DNA of 61,821 nucleotides from Betaproteobacteria bacterium HGW-Betaproteobacteria-6 (GCA_002842145.1 PHCF01000017.1:1-61821), one strand, 5' to 3'. Shown: positions 28,986 to 40,092, counted from the first letter of the stretch. Numbers and translations: made by a program. Notes: generated from the sequence alone by a model not told the origin.

Positions 28986-31046
28986 TGGCACTTCCCCTGT
29001 CCGTAATAGCAAGTCGTCAGGCGGGCGGCGTTGCTGCCCTGCAGCGCGCCGGCATTGGGCAGCGTCGGGACGATGGAGGCATAGAACTCAGTCAGGTCCA
29101 TTGCTGCAAAATCGAGGCTTTGAAGTTGGGCGATGGTGAACCCCGAGCAGTCGGGACTTTCGCCCGAACCCCAGCCCTTGCCGACCTGCACGCGGCCCTG
29201 CTCATTGACGATGCGGGCGAGTTTGCTGTTGAAGCAGCACTTGCCGGTGCTGTGCTCGATACAGGAGACGCACTTCCCGAAAATCCGGATGCAGGAGGAA
29301 CACCATGTGCCGACGGTGTGGCACAGGCCGGCGCCTTCCTTCATGGCGAGTTTGCCTTCCTCTTCATTGCAGGAGGACATCGACATGATGATGTAGATCA
29401 CCACCGCAATGACCAGCGACCAGGGGTCGAAGGCAATGACCAGGTTTTCGCCGGAATAGAGGATGGCCGAGCTGGCCGGTAGTGCCGTGCCGTTGACCGC
29501 GACGGTGATGCCATAGGTGGTGAAGCTTCCACTGAAACCGCCACCCAGCAGCAAGGCCTGCATCCCCTGGTAGAGGAACTCGCGGTTCTGGGAATTCATC
29601 AGCACGTCGTAGACCAATTTCGAGCCGGTGCCAAACAGGCTCTGATTGGTCATGCCGGCGCCAGCCGAGTCGGAGCTGCAACAGTTCTTCAGCAGGCGGT
29701 GGCGACAGCGGTTGCCTTCGCCCTTGAAGACCTGCATTTTGCTGGTGTCGAGATAAACGCCGGCCTCGCGTCCGGCTTCCATCAGCGACATCGAACGGGC
29801 AAAATCGGCATCGTTGGTGTAACTGGTGTTGAAGCAGTTCGTACCCAGGCAATAGACGTTGGCAGGGCAGTTCGCGGCGGTGGTTGTGGTCTGCGCGGCG
29901 ACCGGGCAGGTATAGGTATCCTGGGCGATTTCGCACAGCCCACTGCCGACATTCATCTGCTTGCAGGCGCTGTTGGCTGGCGTGCAGCCGCTGCTGACCA
30001 GCGCTGCGCACTCGTCGATCGGAGCGCCCGAGGTGCAGGTCAAGGTACGTTCATAGGACCAGCAGGCACGGGTCACGGGGCGGCCTTCGATGGCTTTGGT
30101 TGCCGGGCCGTCGACGCAGGTGTCTGCGGTAGTGATGGCACAGCGCCCACCAGCGCTCAATACGGCACTCTTGTCGACCCAGATATCGGTCTCGTGTTGC
30201 ACCATGGCCGGCTGGACAAACGATAGGGGTAGATTCCACGTCGAGCCGAACTGGAAGGTGTAATTGCACGTCCCGCCCGTGCAACCGGAACCCGGCATCA
30301 TGTTGACCGTGAACGGGCTCCAGCAATGGCCCTCCCAATGGGGGGCGAGGTTGGTGACATAGGTGGCCTGGCTAGCCTGTGCGGTCGGCAGGTCGACGGT
30401 TTGCCAGCCGATGCAGGCCCCTTTGCCGCCCGCCGCATAGAAACGAAAACGTTGCAGCCCATCGCTGCGCATTTGGCATTGCGCTTCCGCCACCATGGTG
30501 TCGGCGCCGTTGCGGTTGACCTGGCCATGGGCTACCCAAGTGCCTTCGACGCAACTGGGCTGGAGGTCGATCTCAACCGTCAGATCCCGCCGCGTCGTGT
30601 AGTTGCCGACACCGCTGTAGCGATTGCAGACCTTGGTCGTGGTGCCCGCCGCGGTACTGACCTCGGCGGTGGTGCAGCCCGAGTAATAGTCGGCCAGGCT
30701 GCCCAAGGCACTCGACGGATTGCGGGCGATGTCGCGGGCCGCAGTGACTGCCGGATCGTAAGCGGAGATCGCCGGGCGGGGCGTGTTGGCCGAGGCCAGT
30801 GCGCCATCCTGGGCCTGGCAGACCGGATCGTTGGCGCTGGCCGTAATACGCCGTTTCCGGCGGTGTGCTGGTGTACTCCGGCACGGTGCTCGAGGCGCTG
30901 GGCATGTTAACTGTGCCGCGAATCACCGGGTTGGCCACCTGGCCGGCGGCGGTGCCCTCTTCGAAGGGCCCGGCGATAGCGGCGCTCTGCGTCGTGACGA
31001 AGCAGAAGAGCGTGATCCAGATGATCAGACGGCGCATGGCGATCAC
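28982..31046 (-). pseudogene. traN: traN (mating-pair stabilisation outer-membrane protein), frameshifted
   Basis: The reading begins with a signal peptide (MRRLIIWITLFCFVTTQSAA) and continues in frame to TAYYGQ, then switches frame at about 30826. The downstream frame (ANDPVCQAQDGALA onward) runs about 615 residues to the stop at 28982. Deleting one C restores a single protein of about 688 residues. The C-terminal part is very cysteine-rich (for example CIRIFGKCVSCIEHSTGKCC), typical of TraN, the adhesin that recognises the recipient outer membrane. It begins directly after the trbC stop with GTG at 31046 or ATG at 31037. Either a real mutation or a one-base sequence error. Confidence 0.85.
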
Positions 31047-31805
31047 CTATCCTCTGATGCGTTTCAGGAAGGGTTCGGCGGCCGGGCTGAAGGCAGGCGC
31101 CGAGCGCTGCATGTGTTCCAGGGCGTAATCCAGGCTGACGTCACCGGTTGACCGCAGGAAACTGTCGGCAGGCGCGCAACTGCCGCTGGCACAGGCAACG
31201 GGACGCGTGCCGTCGCGCACCAAGACGAAGCTGGGTACCTTGCTGATGGCGAAGCGGTCGAAGGCCAGCGGATCGATCTGGATCGCTACCTGCCGTTTGC
31301 CGATCAAGTCCTGGACTTGGGCGACGGTGTCGCGAAGCGAACCGTTGGCAAAGCCGCGGATGACGATAGTGGCTTTGGCCCGCGTCGCTTGGTCGACCAG
31401 GCTTTGCAGCGTGGGGCGAGGCATGGTCAGGCTGACGAAGATGAAAAGCCCTGGCCCGGTAGCGAGCCCCTGCGCCTGAGTCATCGCATCGGATTGCCCG
31501 GCATAGCCGCGGGCCAGCGCTTCCAGGTCGACCGGCACGGACGTCGCCGGTTGGGGTAGCGCCTCCAGGTTCGGGCTGTTCTGCGGCGCGGATCGGCGCC
31601 CGACATCGATCGGCTGCGCGTACTTCTGCCGCGCCAACTCGATGTCTTGCTCGGTGACCGTGGGGGTCTCACGCCGGGCTCGTTCGATGTCCGCCTCCGT
31701 GACGACCGGAGTTGTCTGCGCCAGGGCCGGGCTGCCGATAGCAAGCGCGGCACTGAGTCCGAGGGTCAGGAGGGCAAGGGTTCGATGGAGGTTAGTAGCC
31801 GACAC
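31047..31805 (-). CDS. trbC: F-type conjugal pilus assembly protein TrbC
   Basis: Periplasmic protein of about 252 residues with a signal peptide (LALLTLGLSAALAIGSPALA). The C-terminal domain has LFIFVSLTMPRPTLQSLVDQA, IVIRGFANGSL and FDRFAISKVPSFVLV, the thioredoxin-like TrbC_Ftype pattern without an active CxxC. The N-terminal part holds two short repeats (VTEADIERARRE, VTEQDIELARQK). A GTG start at 31805 overlapping traU by 14 bp is preferred; an ATG at 31847 lies inside traU. TrbC pairs with TraW in pilus assembly. Confidence 0.87.
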   Translation of the reverse strand: MSATNLHRTLALLTLGLSAALAIGSPALAQTTPVVTEADIERARRETPTVTEQDIELARQKYAQPIDVGRRSAPQNSPNLEALPQPATSVPVDLEALARGYAGQSDAMTQAQGLATGPGLFIFVSLTMPRPTLQSLVDQATRAKATIVIRGFANGSLRDTVAQVQDLIGKRQVAIQIDPLAFDRFAISKVPSFVLVRDGTRPVACASGSCAPADSFLRSTGDVSLDYALEHMQRSAPAFSPAAEPFLKRIRG

Positions 31806-32820
31806 AGCAATTCCTTTTGCGAAACAACATGAAGGCGAAGTCCTCACCGCGTACCGGGTATTCCTTGCCGGCCCCCCAGAGCACGGTGGTCCGTCCGAAG
31901 GGCTGGCAGCAGCGGCCGCCTTCCTTGTCGGTGTTGGGAATGGGATAGGTGAGTTGGGTTTTGTAGGCGGTCTTGTCCATCACCGGCTCGAAGTACGGCC
32001 CGCACAGTCCGTCTTTGCCGTGCCAGCCCCAGGCCACCAACTCGCGGTGCATCTTGGCGCTTAAGCGCTGGGCCATCAGCGCGGCAGTCCGCACGCCACC
32101 CAGGTGATAGGGGACATGCCCGTTGAGAGGATAGACGCCGCCCTGACAACCGGCGCACCAGAACATCTCGCGTATGCCGAAGCCGACCGAGGCCGCCACA
32201 CAATCGGCGGCGCAAGCGGCAATGGCGACCGGATTGGCAAACAGCACGGCATCGGGATTGAGGATCAGGGTGAGTTCGTCGTCGGCCCACAAGGGATCGA
32301 CTTCGGTCATGTAGGCCAGATCAAAGGAACTCTTCTCCAGGCAGGGAAAGTCGGTGACGACTTCCAGCCAGTACATCACCGGGTTCAGGTAGTAATGCGC
32401 CTGATAGAAACCGCCACCGTCGCCATCGCCTTCCGGCCTGGTAAAGCGGGCCGCCTCGGGAGCCGGGATGCCCGGATCGAGGTCGACGCCGCCGAGCGAG
32501 ACAAGGCAGAAGGGTTTGCGTACCACTTCGACATGGCGCGCCGGTTCCCAGAAACCGATGGACAGACCGACGATCGGATTGACCAGGCAACTGCAGACGG
32601 GGTTGGGTGGATTGTCGGTATCCTCCTGGTCGCCGAAGTTGGCGATGCGCGCACTGCCAATGCTGATCGGCAGGATGCAGGACCAGCAGATATCGGTGAT
32701 CGGATTCGGAAACTTGCCGGTGCAGGTGGCCGTACCGGCGGCCAGGGTCGGCAGGGAGGAGAAACCGAGGAGCAGTGCCAGAAGGATAGGGAGGCTGTTT
32801 AGGAAGCAGCGTTGGCTCAT
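31792..32820 (-). CDS. traU: Conjugal transfer pilus assembly protein TraU
   Basis: A 342-residue periplasmic F-type protein. Signal peptide ILLALLLGFSSLPTLAAG, then GKFPNPITDICWSCILPISI, the strongly conserved start of mature TraU. Many cysteines (CSCLVNP, AACAADC, MFWCAGCQGG) match the disulfide-rich family. The ATG at 32820 overlaps traW by 4 bp; the longer frame upstream is inside traW. Needed for pilus assembly and DNA transfer in F. Confidence 0.93.
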   Translation of the reverse strand: MSQRCFLNSLPILLALLLGFSSLPTLAAGTATCTGKFPNPITDICWSCILPISIGSARIANFGDQEDTDNPPNPVCSCLVNPIVGLSIGFWEPARHVEVVRKPFCLVSLGGVDLDPGIPAPEAARFTRPEGDGDGGGFYQAHYYLNPVMYWLEVVTDFPCLEKSSFDLAYMTEVDPLWADDELTLILNPDAVLFANPVAIAACAADCVAASVGFGIREMFWCAGCQGGVYPLNGHVPYHLGGVRTAALMAQRLSAKMHRELVAWGWHGKDGLCGPYFEPVMDKTAYKTQLTYPIPNTDKEGGRCCQPFGRTTVLWGAGKEYPVRGEDFAFMLFRKRNCCVGY

Positions 32821-33452
32821 GGCGCGATCTCCAGTTCGTCGATGCGCAGGCGCAATTCTTCCTGCGAGACCAGGGCCGGCACCTGAGTGATGCCCAGGCG
32901 GCGGGCGAGCAGCCCCTGCTGATCGAAATAGACCGGCATGCGCCATGACTTCATCAGCTCGAGGTAGGAGCCGCCGACCAGAATCGGCTTGACCCGCCCC
33001 TGGTAGAAGGCGATCAATTGCCGGGCACGGCCGACCTGGCGCGCGTCGCGCCCATCGAAAAAGAGCAGATGCCGGGACAGCGACACCACCTCCAGCGGGT
33101 TCTTGCGGGTGCCGGCGGCAAACAGCAACTCGCCCCGCGGGCCGAGAATGTTGCGATCGAGCGCGAAGCTCGGGTCGAAGTAGAAGGTCCTGGCTGTCTC
33201 GGTCGAATGCAGGCCGGCAACCGGCGGCGGGTTTCTCACGGTTGCAATGCCGCGTTCCCGGGCCTGCTCTTCGAGGCGCTTGAGTTCGCCGCTGCGTTCC
33301 TTGTTGCGCAGACGTTGCTCGATCATTTGCAGCAAATGCGGTTCGCTGATTTCATAGGTCGGCCCGATGACGCCCAGATCAAGGGCTCGCGCCACCGGTG
33401 TGGCCAGCAGCAGCGCGAAGAGCAGGGGTGGGGTGGTGATTAGGCGTTTCAT
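32817..33452 (-). CDS. traW: Conjugal transfer protein TraW
   Basis: A 211-residue periplasmic protein. Signal peptide LLFALLLATPVARA, then LGVIGPTYEISEPHLLQMI, the TraW signature. The C-terminal half has GELLFAAGTRKNPLEVVSL and LLFFDGRDARQVG, typical of TraW where it meets TrbC. It overlaps both neighbours by 4 bp, keeping the compact tra operon pattern. Confidence 0.92.
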   Translation of the reverse strand: MKRLITTPPLLFALLLATPVARALDLGVIGPTYEISEPHLLQMIEQRLRNKERSGELKRLEEQARERGIATVRNPPPVAGLHSTETARTFYFDPSFALDRNILGPRGELLFAAGTRKNPLEVVSLSRHLLFFDGRDARQVGRARQLIAFYQGRVKPILVGGSYLELMKSWRMPVYFDQQGLLARRLGITQVPALVSQEELRLRIDELEIAP

Positions 33453-33847
33453 CGCGCCGCCTTGCCCGGGCAGCGGATCTGTCCGGCGAGTTGTTCGCGC
33501 CCGGCGGTATCGCCCAGGTGGTTCGCCCGAATCAATGCCATCAGTGCCGGATCGCCGTCACCGTCGGCCATTGCCCGGCGCAATTCAACTGGCGTCAGGG
33601 GGCGGCCGCAGCGCCGCGCGAAAGCGGCAAGGTAATCTTGCGCCCCGGCTTCGGCGGCGGGGGCGATTTGCCGGAGCAGGGCGAGATAGTCGGCCAGTGG
33701 CACGTGGTCAGAGGGCTGAACGCCTTGCGTCGCGGGCGTGCCGACTGGGTGGCTTGGCAATGGGGTAGCGGCCTGAGGGTTCTGGGCCCAGGTGGTGGAA
33801 GATGCCAGAAGACCGAGCAAGCCGAGGGTAAGGAGGGGGCGGGGCAT
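33449..33847 (-). CDS. Exported protein between trhF-like and traW
   Basis: A 132-residue protein with a signal peptide (LLTLGLLGLLASSTTWA), a Pro/Ala-rich linker and a helical domain (LADYLALLRQIAPAAEAGAQ). The mature part has two cysteines (RRCGRP, IRCPG). The family is not recognised. Position suggests an accessory periplasmic factor for pilus assembly. The ATG at 33847 fits the signal peptide; an upstream ATG at 33880 overlaps the peptidase gene. Confidence 0.6.
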   Translation of the reverse strand: MPRPLLTLGLLGLLASSTTWAQNPQAATPLPSHPVGTPATQGVQPSDHVPLADYLALLRQIAPAAEAGAQDYLAAFARRCGRPLTPVELRRAMADGDGDPALMALIRANHLGDTAGREQLAGQIRCPGKAAR

Positions 33848-33857
33848 GACTGGCGCC

Positions 33858-34454
33858 TCAGAACAGCGGGACCACGACACCGATCACCTGCTCAGCCCGG
33901 ACCAGGCCACTTTCCCGGTAGCGCGAGTCGAAGGAGTCGGGGCTGGTACCCTGCACATAGTAGTAGCGAGGCGGGATGACGGTCGGCGCAATCGGAGCGA
34001 GTGGCCGGCGGTCATAGGCCTTTGTCTTGGCCACGCCGACGTCCTGGCCATTGATGGCGACCTGCCGGCCGCTGACGGTTACGGTATCGCCCGGCAAACC
34101 GCGCACGATCTTGAAGAAGGGCTGACCGTGCAATCCAGGATAGCGGTGCTGCGCCTCGCCGGCGAAGGAGAAAACGATGAAGTCGCCGCGCTGTAGCTGA
34201 TGAGGACCTTGCTGCAGCCAGGCAACGCGATAGGGCAGGCTCGGTGTCCAGTTGAAAAGAATCGGCACGCGCGGTGTCGCATCGACGAAGAGGCGGACAT
34301 AGGCCAGGCTCCAGATGGCGACGATCGGCAGGTAGAGGTACCAGCGCTGGCGGGCATGGCGCAGGAAGTCGCTGACACAGTCGAGGATTCTCTGCCCACG
34401 GCCGGGTCGTGCGGCGGGAATGGCGGCTGCCGGTTGATGCGGGGCGTTGTTCAT
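33858..34454 (-). CDS. TrhF/TraF-type S26 signal peptidase of the conjugation system
   Basis: A 198-residue membrane-anchored peptidase. One transmembrane segment (LYLPIVAIWSLAYVRLFV) precedes the S26 domain. FNWTPSLPYRVAW carries the likely catalytic Ser, RGDFIVFSF is the GD box and FKIVRGLPGDTVTV carries the catalytic Lys. LepB-like enzymes in F-like systems (TrhF of R27 and SXT) process or cyclise the pilin. The start MNNAPHQ overlaps trbI by 4 bp. Confidence 0.85.
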   Translation of the reverse strand: MNNAPHQPAAAIPAARPGRGQRILDCVSDFLRHARQRWYLYLPIVAIWSLAYVRLFVDATPRVPILFNWTPSLPYRVAWLQQGPHQLQRGDFIVFSFAGEAQHRYPGLHGQPFFKIVRGLPGDTVTVSGRQVAINGQDVGVAKTKAYDRRPLAPIAPTVIPPRYYYVQGTSPDSFDSRYRESGLVRAEQVIGVVVPLF

Positions 34455-34819
34455 GGCGCGGTCACCTTTCTGCGTAGTGCGGCTGTCAGATCGACGGTAT
34501 TCGGGGTCGGTCCGGCCACAGCCGACTTGAGGACGACCAGGCAGCCGCATTCGCGCGGCAATTCCTCGAGGGCGAGCGGCAGGCGCTGGGCGAAGGTTCG
34601 CGCCATGAACAGGGCTTTTTGCCGGTCATCTTCGGAACTGGCCTTGGTCAGGATCTGGGTAAATTCGGCTTCCTTGGCGCGGTATACCTCGGCCACATCG
34701 ACTACCCCGATGACCAACGCGGGGCGCAGGACGAAACGGTCGTAGACAGTCAGGGCAGCGCTCACCACGAGGAGCATCAGCAAACCCTGGCGCAATAACT
34801 GGGCGGTATTCGGTTTCAT
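34451..34819 (-). CDS. trbI: F-type conjugal transfer protein TrbI
   Basis: A 122-residue inner-membrane protein with an N-terminal membrane segment (LLMLLVVSAALTVYDRFVL), then VIGVVDVAEVYRAKEAEF and a helical part ending in a conserved ECGCLVVLKSAV stretch. This fits the F-type TrbI family involved in pilus outgrowth and retraction. It overlaps traC and the peptidase gene by 4 bp each. Confidence 0.82.
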   Translation of the reverse strand: MKPNTAQLLRQGLLMLLVVSAALTVYDRFVLRPALVIGVVDVAEVYRAKEAEFTQILTKASSEDDRQKALFMARTFAQRLPLALEELPRECGCLVVLKSAVAGPTPNTVDLTAALRRKVTAP

Positions 34820-37319
34820 ACCGTGTGCCCCCGATGCCGTAGCAATTCGCTGATCGCCTCGTCAATGGACAGGCCCTGGGCGCGCAATTCGTCAATCGGG
34901 GCGTTGTCTTCCAGCTTGTTGGAGAACAACAGGTGGGTAGCCGGATCGAGGATGTTGCGGGCGACGCCTTCGCCGACCGGCGACGAGATATACAACTCGG
35001 AGAAGACGCCGGCCTCGGTGCGCAGGGAGTTCAACAGCCGCTTCTTCGGTTCGTCCATGGTCAGCCTGCCCTTGCGGTCGAGCATCTCGATGGACTCGGG
35101 CTTCTGACGCAGCAGGAAAACCCAGTCCGAGCAGTTGAAGGCTGCTTCCATCTGGGTCGAACCGTAGAAGTCGTCGGCGCTCTGGGTCGCCGTGCCGAGC
35201 GCGCCGCCGTACTTGCGGGCGCGCCGGGCGGCTTCTTCGATGACTGCCGCCTTGACCGGATCGTCGGCGCCGATGTCGCCCAGTTGCTGTTTCAACTCGT
35301 CGACGAAGAGCACCTTGCGCCGGTTGCGGGTGAGGTACATCTCGCCGCGTTCTCGATGACGATGAAGTCATTGGAAAAGTCGATGTTGTTGCGGCCTTCG
35401 AAGAAGCGCTCGTATTGCCCGCCCCGTGAATAGGGGTTGAGCATGATGGCGAGATCCTTGATGCGCTGGTCGCCGACGACGCCCAGTTCCTCGATGGTGC
35501 CGCTCTTGAAGGCGTCGCGTAGCCCGGTGATGCGCAGTTCATTGCCGTATTCCCGCCAGAGTTTTAGAACCATGGCCGAGATGGCCTTGTACTGCACTTC
35601 TTCCAGGGTGTGCTGCATCGAGCACATCTTGGCGATACCGGGTACCAGCATGTCGATGTCTTCATTGATATCGACGATGTGGGTGAACGGGTCCAGGCAG
35701 ATATTCACGTCGGGCCGGAACTCGATATAAGTGCCCTTGGCCTTGCGGCACAGTTTCTCGAAACTGCGACCGAGATCGAGCATCCAGACCTTGGCGCCGA
35801 TGGCGCGGTAGGACCAGGCCATTTCGTTCATCAGCACCGACTTGCCCGAGCCGGGGGCACCGATGATGGCGAAGTTGTAGTTGCCGAGATCATTGTCGAA
35901 GATATCGAGGGTCATCAGCTGACCGCGCCGTCCCCCGAAAACCAGGGCCGGCGTGCGCGTGCCGCGCCACTCGGCAATCAGTGGCGCCATGTGGATGGCA
36001 TTGGCCATGGTCTTGCGCGTGACCCGGCGCATTTTGACGAGATCCTTGTGGAACTTCTCGGTCAGCGTCATTGGCAGGCTGGCGAGCAGCGCCTGGCGAT
36101 GCATGTAGGCATCGGCATTGAGCTGGAAGCCGCGGCCGCGCCAGATGGCATTGGCGGCTTCGTGGGCGGCGACAGCCTTGTTCGGGGTGGTGAACAGCGC
36201 CAGCTGGTGGTAGAGACTGACCAGGTTGCCGCCGGTATCGATGGCATCGGCCGCCGCCGTCCAGTCCTGCAGCTTCTTGTTCACATCCGGCATGACGTCG
36301 GCCATCTTCGATTTGGCGTTCTGCGTCGCCCGCACATGGTTGGCGGTGACCACTGACTTGGTGAGATTGGGGTCGAGGACCTGGACGCCGAGGGTGAGCA
36401 GAAACGGTGCGCTGTACTGCAAGGCCGGCTGCATCAGATCGCCGATCAGCGAACCCATCTGCCACAGCGCGAAGCGTTCCGGAAAACTCTTGATCGAGTA
36501 GAAGCGCGCTTCCAGCACATCGGGACTGGCTTCCTTCCACAAGGTCAGGCCGCTCGGATGCGGGTCCTGGATGGTGTCGAAATCCACGATCTGGTCGCGC
36601 AGTTCGCGACCGTCGTCGTAATTGAGGTCCGGCGCATCGGTCTGGGAGATGCGGTCGGGGTTGGTGAACAGCGCACACCAGTTGATCAGGTCGGCGGCAT
36701 CACAGACGCGATTGGGCAGCGAGGCCGAGCGCAGGCTGGACGACATCGAGTCGCGCAGGGCAAGCAGTTCGTCGCGCTTGTTGAGGTCTTCCGGATTGCC
36801 CCGAAAGGCAACGCTCAGCATCAGCCGGAAATCCCGGATCGTGTAGTGGAAGCCGGCGGTCAGCGACTTTTGTGCTCCCTGCAGCAGGTGGTCGACGCGC
36901 TGGCGGGCCAGTTTGCGGAACAGATTCCCGTTGCGGGCCGGGCGGCCCCATTGTTTGGCCTGCTCGGCCTGATCCTCATCCTCGACCCGCAGATTGGCGT
37001 ACTGGCGCAACTGGCTGCGCACCTGCGGCGAGGCGAAGAGATGGAACTGGATGCCGGTGCCGGGCGGGCAATTGGCGTAGAGCGAGATCAGCACTTCCGC
37101 CATCCGCTCGTCAGCGCCCGACTGCGGCATCAGTTCGAGCATGACGCCCATGCTGTCGCGGTTCACGAAAATCTTCTCGGCAGCGAGATAGGCGGAATAG
37201 GGCAGCCAGTTGGCGAACTGTTCGGCCGGTGTGTCCACCGATTCGCCAAAGGGGAAGCGCGGCGCATGGGTGTGGTCGCGCTGACCGGTGAAGTGGGGAT
37301 CGCGGAGGGCGGTATTCAT
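34816..37319 (-). pseudogene. traC: traC (T4SS ATPase), frame broken near 35345
   Basis: VirB4-like ATPase that energises pilus assembly. The first frame gives 660 clear residues, including Walker A FAIIGAPGSGKSVLMNEMAW (about 477-496), and then after FIVIEN runs into an unrelated tail. The second frame resumes at GEMYLTRNRRKVLFVDELK, which holds the Walker B region, and reaches the stop at 34816. The junction lies at about 35343-35350. From memory of TraC relatives, a segment of some 20-30 residues is normally found between these points, so this looks like a small out-of-frame deletion. If real, the ATPase lacks Walker B and transfer should fail. Confidence 0.85.
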
Positions 37320-37326
37320 CTTGACC

Positions 37327-37908
37327 TCACTGCACAGGGTTGGCGCCGGCCCCGGGCAGCGGCGGGCGTTGCAACATCGGCAGGGGCGATGGGGTGCCGG
37401 GGCCGGGTTCGGCCGCCGCCTCGGTGGCCGGCTTGGGCGGCGGCTTCAGTGGCGCATAGAGATCACGGATCTGGCGTTGCACGTGGTCGATCTGCCATTG
37501 GCCGTTGTCTACCTGCACATAGACGTAGCCCTGATCGTAGAGATCGCCGTCGGCATCTTCCCAGGGCTTGATCCACAGCCGCAGGATGCGGGCCTGGGTG
37601 CGCAAGGGATTGGGCGTTACGGCCATCCCGGGAGCGTTGGCTGTTGTCGAGGAAATGGGGCGTCCAACCGTCGGGAAAGAACTTTCTTCGGATCCCTCTT
37701 TCTGGTGCCGTGCGGATCGTCGTGCCTGCTGGCTGGGCAGATTGTTGTGAAGGGCGTTGGCATAGGTGCCGGATACCGAGTCGCAGGCAACGCCATCGGG
37801 AGCCTTGCAGGCGTAGTTCGAGTCGCCGCCCAGGCCGGACATGTTCATGCAGGCGCCCAAGGGGAGAAGCAGGCAGACAGCACCGAGTCGCAAGATCAGC
37901 GCCTTCAT
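37327..37908 (-). CDS. traV: Conjugal transfer lipoprotein TraV
   Basis: A 193-residue outer-membrane lipoprotein, VirB7-like part of the core complex. The lipobox is [13 protein letters not shown]. Two further cysteines (ACKAP, ACDSV) follow in the mature N-terminus, as in TraV. The C-terminus is Pro-rich. The signature [12 protein letters not shown] region fits the family. It overlaps dsbC by 4 bp; traC starts 7 bp further on. Confidence 0.87.
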   Translation of the reverse strand: MKALILRLGAVCLLLPLGACMNMSGLGGDSNYACKAPDGVACDSVSGTYANALHNNLPSQQARRSARHQKEGSEESSFPTVGRPISSTTANAPGMAVTPNPLRTQARILRLWIKPWEDADGDLYDQGYVYVQVDNGQWQIDHVQRQIRDLYAPLKPPPKPATEAAAEPGPGTPSPLPMLQRPPLPGAGANPVQ

Positions 37909-38723
37909 GGCTGTTTCTCCGGTGCAACTTGCGATGTAGTTGTGGTGAGCCGTGCTTCGATCACGGCTCGCCCGACGAACCCTTCGCTACGGGTGCCATC
38001 CGCCCAGATCAGGGTGGGCGTGCCCTGCACGCCAAGTTGGCGGGCCAGTGCCAGGTTGCGACCGATCGGGTGGTCGCAGGCGGCGCCGCTATCGAGCAGT
38101 CTGTCGTCGCCATCGAGCATCAGGCGCCGCCAGGCCGCCGCACGATCCGTCGCACACCAGATGGCGATCGGTTTGGTCTCGCCCAGGAAAGGCAGCAGGA
38201 AGGTGTAGATGGTGATGTTGTCGAGGCTGGCCAGTTCGGCTTCCAGCTGTTTGCAGTACGGGCAGTTCGGGTCGCTGAAAACGGCCACTCTGCGCTGGCC
38301 GGCGCTGCGCACGGTCTTGATCGCATCGCTCAGAGGCAACTGTTCGAAGCGGATTGGGGCTGTCGTGGTTGGCTGGTATTTCTGGGGCGCTTCATCGGAG
38401 CTTTTGGCCTTGCCGGCCTGAGCCAGTTTCGGGCCGGTCAGGTCGCTCATGCTCTTGGTATCGAACAGATGCCCAAAGAGAAAGTAGCGCGGCTGCCTGG
38501 CCGACACATAAGCCACGTTGCCGTTCATCCAAACCTCGTAGAGGCCGGCGACGGGCGTACGGGCGATGCTGGAGAACTGCGTTCCCGGATGGGCTTTCTG
38601 CAAGCTTGCCAATAACAGGGTCTCGTCGGGTGTGGCCGCATTGACGGCGAAGCAGGTGCCCAAAAGGATCGTGCTCATGGCGGCGACGAGGGCTCGCCGG
38701 CGCATGGTTTTAGTAGTTGCCAT
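37905..38723 (-). CDS. dsbC: DsbC-like disulfide isomerase of the conjugation system
   Basis: A 272-residue periplasmic thiol-disulfide isomerase. Signal peptide [19 protein letters not shown], DsbC-type dimerisation domain with [15 protein letters not shown], then a thioredoxin domain with [17 protein letters not shown] (CPYC) and [13 protein letters not shown] (cis-Pro loop). F-type ICEs encode such proteins to fold TraU, TraH and TraN. It overlaps traB by 14 bp. Confidence 0.92.
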   Translation of the reverse strand: MATTKTMRRRALVAAMSTILLGTCFAVNAATPDETLLLASLQKAHPGTQFSSIARTPVAGLYEVWMNGNVAYVSARQPRYFLFGHLFDTKSMSDLTGPKLAQAGKAKSSDEAPQKYQPTTTAPIRFEQLPLSDAIKTVRSAGQRRVAVFSDPNCPYCKQLEAELASLDNITIYTFLLPFLGETKPIAIWCATDRAAAWRRLMLDGDDRLLDSGAACDHPIGRNLALARQLGVQGTPTLIWADGTRSEGFVGRAVIEARLTTTTSQVAPEKQP

Positions 38724-40092
38724 CGTCCGAGGTCTCCAGATAACGGGTTTCAGGGGAATTGGCGAAGCGGGCGGAAGCGGACTCGCCGCTTGTCATCGGC
38801 ACATCGATGCGCACGCCCTTGGTGATCACCACATCGACCTCGCGGCCGGCATCCACTTCGATGACCGGGAAGGTGTTTTCGGCGAGCTTGATGTAGTACT
38901 GGGCCAGTCGGTCAAGGGCCTTGCCGACACCCGAGCCGAGGCCGGCGCGGTAGGCTTCGGATCCGGTGGCACTGGCGACCGTGCCGAGGGCCGACGTGCT
39001 GTATTCGGTCGACGAGGTGGCCAGGCCTTGGCCGATGCCGCTGACTACGCCGGCCAGCAGGGCGTTGGCGAGCATCTGGCCCTGCTTGGTGACCAGCCGC
39101 CCGCGCATGCCGACCTTGCCATCCTCACCGTAGATCGATCCCTGAATCTTGACTTCTAGCGTCGCGCCATCGGTCCGCACACAAGACAGACTCTCGGTCC
39201 GCAGGTAGGCGCGCTCGGAACTGATGTCGCCATAACCGGCGGCCACCACGAAGCACTCCCGGTATTCGGCGCGGAAGCGGTTGGGCAGGACCGAGTTGTC
39301 TGAAAGGCGGATCAGGACCGGGTGCGGATTGGATTGGGATTGACCGCCGGTCGGTGCGTCCAGGCCGCCTAGCAATGTGCCACGGGTAAAGCTGACGGGC
39401 AGGAAGGTGGAAACGGTACGGGTGGCTGCTTGCGCTCCAGCACCGGCAGCGTGCTCGGCTTTCTCGCCGCTGTTGGCGAGCATGGAGCGTTCGGCAATGC
39501 TAATTCGAGTAATCGCTGGCGTTGGCGCAATAAGTGGGCTCGGAGGCGGCAGGTCGCCGGGCGTGCCGCTCGGCATTGCGCCAGGGGGCAAGCCCTTGGA
39601 CGGCGGCGGCGCTGGGGGCAGGCTCGCCGCCGGTGGCATGCTCGGGAGTGGCGTGGGTGGCGTGGGTGGCAGGGGTGTTGCAGTTGCCTGCTGGGTCGAA
39701 GTCAACCGCTGTTCCAATTCGGCAAAGCGCTGCATCGTTTTCGCTTCGAAGGTTTGGCGATCCTTGTTGAGTCGCCCCTGTTCTTCGCGTTCGTTCTCGT
39801 ACTGGGCAAGCTTGCGCCCGGCCGTGCCGACCCATTGATCAACCGGATTGACCTGAGCCCCGGGCGACATGACGCCGATGTTGGTGACCGAACTGGCCGG
39901 CCCGGTGGCGGGTTGCGTGGTGCTTGCTGGCGGAGTGCTCGCGGTGAATGCGAAAATCGACCAGAGCAGCCCGACGCCGCCAGCCAGCAGGGCGCCGAGC
40001 ATGGCGTACTGACGTTGCCGAGGGGACAAGTGCTGCATCAATTGCTGCGGTAAGCCCCGCAGCGTCTGCATCCACTGACGCGGCGTAGTCAT
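38710..40092 (-). CDS. traB: Conjugal transfer pilus assembly protein TraB
   Basis: A 460-residue VirB10-like protein spanning the envelope. One N-terminal membrane segment ([21 protein letters not shown]), a coiled coil ([20 protein letters not shown]), a Pro-rich linker (about 155-195) and the C-terminal beta-barrel domain with [20 protein letters not shown] and [18 protein letters not shown]. It overlaps traK by 4 bp. Confidence 0.93.
   Translation of the reverse strand: MTTPRQWMQTLRGLPQQLMQHLSPRQRQYAMLGALLAGGVGLLWSIFAFTASTPPASTTQPATGPASSVTNIGVMSPGAQVNPVDQWVGTAGRKLAQYENEREEQGRLNKDRQTFEAKTMQRFAELEQRLTSTQQATATPLPPTPPTPLPSMPPAASLPPAPPPSKGLPPGAMPSGTPGDLPPPSPLIAPTPAITRISIAERSMLANSGEKAEHAAGAGAQAATRTVSTFLPVSFTRGTLLGGLDAPTGGQSQSNPHPVLIRLSDNSVLPNRFRAEYRECFVVAAGYGDISSERAYLRTESLSCVRTDGATLEVKIQGSIYGEDGKVGMRGRLVTKQGQMLANALLAGVVSGIGQGLATSSTEYSTSALGTVASATGSEAYRAGLGSGVGKALDRLAQYYIKLAENTFPVIEVDAGREVDVVITKGVRIDVPMTSGESASARFANSPETRYLETSDDGNY

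Noticed and set aside
36558..37571. Plus-strand open frame antisense to traC and traV
   Set aside because: Overlaps strongly conserved transfer genes; Arg/Gly-rich shadow.
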